Positions 42,687 through 43,711 of a stretch of DNA of 43,711 bases are shown in pieces. A model generated the notes under the pieces. The model ran no database searches. It saw only the letters and a list, made by a program, of their open reading frames with translations, and was not told where the DNA came from. The stretch covers positions 1 to 43,711 of the forward strand of contig CAJVXY010000025.1 of the NCBI GenBank assembly GCA_913009895.1, read 5' to 3'. Both the position numbers and the translations under genes were made by a program. Numbering within the stretch: the stretch's first letter is position 1; the number at the start of each line of letters is the position of its first letter. This stretch comes from an uncultured Acidiferrobacteraceae bacterium (lineage in GTDB: Bacteria; Pseudomonadota; Gammaproteobacteria; Acidiferrobacterales; SZUA-150).

Positions 42687-42755
42687 CCAGGTTTTGTTAA
42701 AATTGAAAATCGCATTTTTAAATGAAATTCAAAAGAGTCCGGGGTTAACAATAAT

Positions 42756-43466
42756 ATGACAATTAAATCACCTGAACGAAAACTGGAACCAACGCTGTCA
42801 TCAAAACCATTTTCATCTCAAAACGAATCAGCGAGTGAAAGTGAGTCTGTCTCCAGGTACCTTGCCGATCACCCCGACTTTTTTGATCAAAATCCTGAAC
42901 TATTAAACAAAATGCATGTTCCCCATGTTGAACGGGGGTCAGCGATTTCCCTGGTCGAGCGCCAGGTAAAAAATCTGCGCAGTGACAATCATGAGCTGAA
43001 TCAACAACTGCAGGAATTACTTGGTATTGCTCGCGAGAATGACCAACTGGCCATTCGGCTGCATCGTTTTACCTTAAAGTTGCTTGAGTGTGATACCTAT
43101 GAGGATGTTTTATCCGGCATCAAGATTGAGCTTGAGGAAATTTTTAAAATCGACCAGGCAGTTTTGCTGTTTGATAAATCAAGCGACCAAACACGTAAAT
43201 TGATAAAAAAATTATTTACAACCGATGCGGTCACAACCTGTTTTAATGATCCTGACAAGGGCTGTTTCCAGGACCTGTATAATCAGCATAATCTGCAATC
43301 GCAGGAAATTCGATCAAGTGTTGTTCTGCCCCTGGGTGGCAGTAAAACCACAGGGTTGCTGGCACTGGGCAGCACCGATGAGCAGCGATTCCGACCAGGT
43401 ATGAGCACCACTTATCTCAACCGATTGGCAGATTTGATTAACCATATCCTGGCCGCACGGCGCTAA
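42756..43466 (+). CDS. DUF484 family protein
   Basis: 236 residues. The first 30 residues are Ser-rich; then the DUF484 core with V-S-R-Y-L-A-D-H-P-D-F-F-D-Q-N-P-E-L-L (32-50) and V-E-R-Q-V-K-N-L-R, a coiled-coil helix, and a GAF-like alpha/beta domain (about 100-235; S-S-V-V-L-P-L-G-G, G-L-L-A-L-G-S-T-D). DUF484 proteins sit between dapF and xerC in many gammaproteobacteria; function unknown. It lies 69 bases after dapF. Confidence 0.93.
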   Translation: MTIKSPERKLEPTLSSKPFSSQNESASESESVSRYLADHPDFFDQNPELLNKMHVPHVERGSAISLVERQVKNLRSDNHELNQQLQELLGIARENDQLAIRLHRFTLKLLECDTYEDVLSGIKIELEEIFKIDQAVLLFDKSSDQTRKLIKKLFTTDAVTTCFNDPDKGCFQDLYNQHNLQSQEIRSSVVLPLGGSKTTGLLALGSTDEQRFRPGMSTTYLNRLADLINHILAARR

Positions 43467-43554
43467 AATAATTTATCAGTACGTGGTTTGATTGTTACAA
43501 TAAAATTTAATGGATAAAGGAAATCAAGACCGGATTTTTTGAGGATGCAAACCA

Positions 43555-43711
43555 ATGTCAGCACCTGTTAGTGCACCGGAGTTTATGCAAACATCAATTA
43601 AATCCTTTCTTGACTATTTACAATTAGAACGTCGTTTATCCAACCACACCGTTATCAATTACCAGCGAGATCTAAATCGCCTGCAACAGTTTTGTTACGA
43701 CCAGGATTTGA
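43555..43711 (+). CDS. xerC: Tyrosine recombinase XerC, N-terminal part
   Basis: The frame opens at ATG 43555, after GAGG upstream, and runs off the window: 52 residues. F-L-D-Y-L-Q-L-E-R-R-L-S-N-H-T-V-I-N-Y at about 19-37, then Q-R-D-L-N-R-L, match the core-binding N-terminal domain of XerC. The site-specific recombinase resolves chromosome dimers at dif with XerD. The DUF484 gene just upstream supports xerC rather than xerD. Confidence 0.93.
   Translation, partial: MSAPVSAPEFMQTSIKSFLDYLQLERRLSNHTVINYQRDLNRLQQFCYDQDL

Overview
The window looks like chromosomal DNA of a gammaproteobacterium. The gene blocks rpoH-ftsX-ftsE-ftsY, M16 peptidase pair-rsmD-coaD-ferredoxin, hemC-hemD-hemX-hemY beside algR/algZ-type genes and argH, and lptM-lysA-dapF-DUF484-xerC are all arrangements familiar from gammaproteobacteria such as Pseudomonas. 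Base composition looks moderate, with AT-rich intergenic DNA. I cannot name the genus. No rRNA, tRNA or CRISPR array was recognised.

Layout. (1) 1-2150 is an accessory edge. It holds the C-terminus of a tyrosine recombinase, then a row of small genes all on the minus strand (one frameshifted, one with an in-frame stop, two small secreted or membrane proteins, one RelB-like antitoxin-type protein), separated by palindromic spacers that resemble a decayed cassette array. (2) 2150-12038 is core: rpoH, with a promoter overlapped by a near-perfect CIRCE (HrcA) operator, then ftsX/ftsE/ftsY, and on the plus strand two M16 peptidases (one without zinc ligands), rsmD, coaD, a YfhL-type ferredoxin and ggt. 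(3) 12088-20449 is a minus-strand group of envelope or accessory genes: a TIG/beta-propeller lipoprotein, a small L,D-transpeptidase-like protein paired with a periplasmic protein, a very large Asp-box protein with an odd membrane hairpin inside its last domain, and a dynamin-like GTPase. (4) 20673-29623 is minus strand: mutM coupled to a Gld-like ABC system (DUF4340, GldG-like, permease, ATPase), then hemY, hemX, hemD and hemC. (5) 29772-33681 has a thioredoxin-like protein and a LytTR response regulator followed upstream by two tandem LytS/AlgZ-type kinases. (6) 33682-43711 has a candidate small RNA, argH, a YeeE/TsuA sulfur transporter, a MazG-like pyrophosphatase, a YkgJ protein, a lipoprotein/saccharopine dehydrogenase-like pair, lptM-lysA, a CoA-binding protein, a small membrane protein, dapF, a DUF484 protein and the start of xerC.

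How genes work together. The ftsE/ftsX/ftsY genes link division and membrane targeting to heat-shock sigma-32. hemC and hemD make uroporphyrinogen III. lysA and dapF complete meso-DAP and lysine synthesis. argH finishes arginine synthesis. The algR-like regulator and two kinases form one signalling locus.

The most interesting signals are the CIRCE operator superimposed on the rpoH promoter, the internal TM plus lipobox insert in the giant Asp-box protein, the L,D-transpeptidase/periplasmic partner pair, the candidate sRNA upstream of argH, and the cassette-like left edge.
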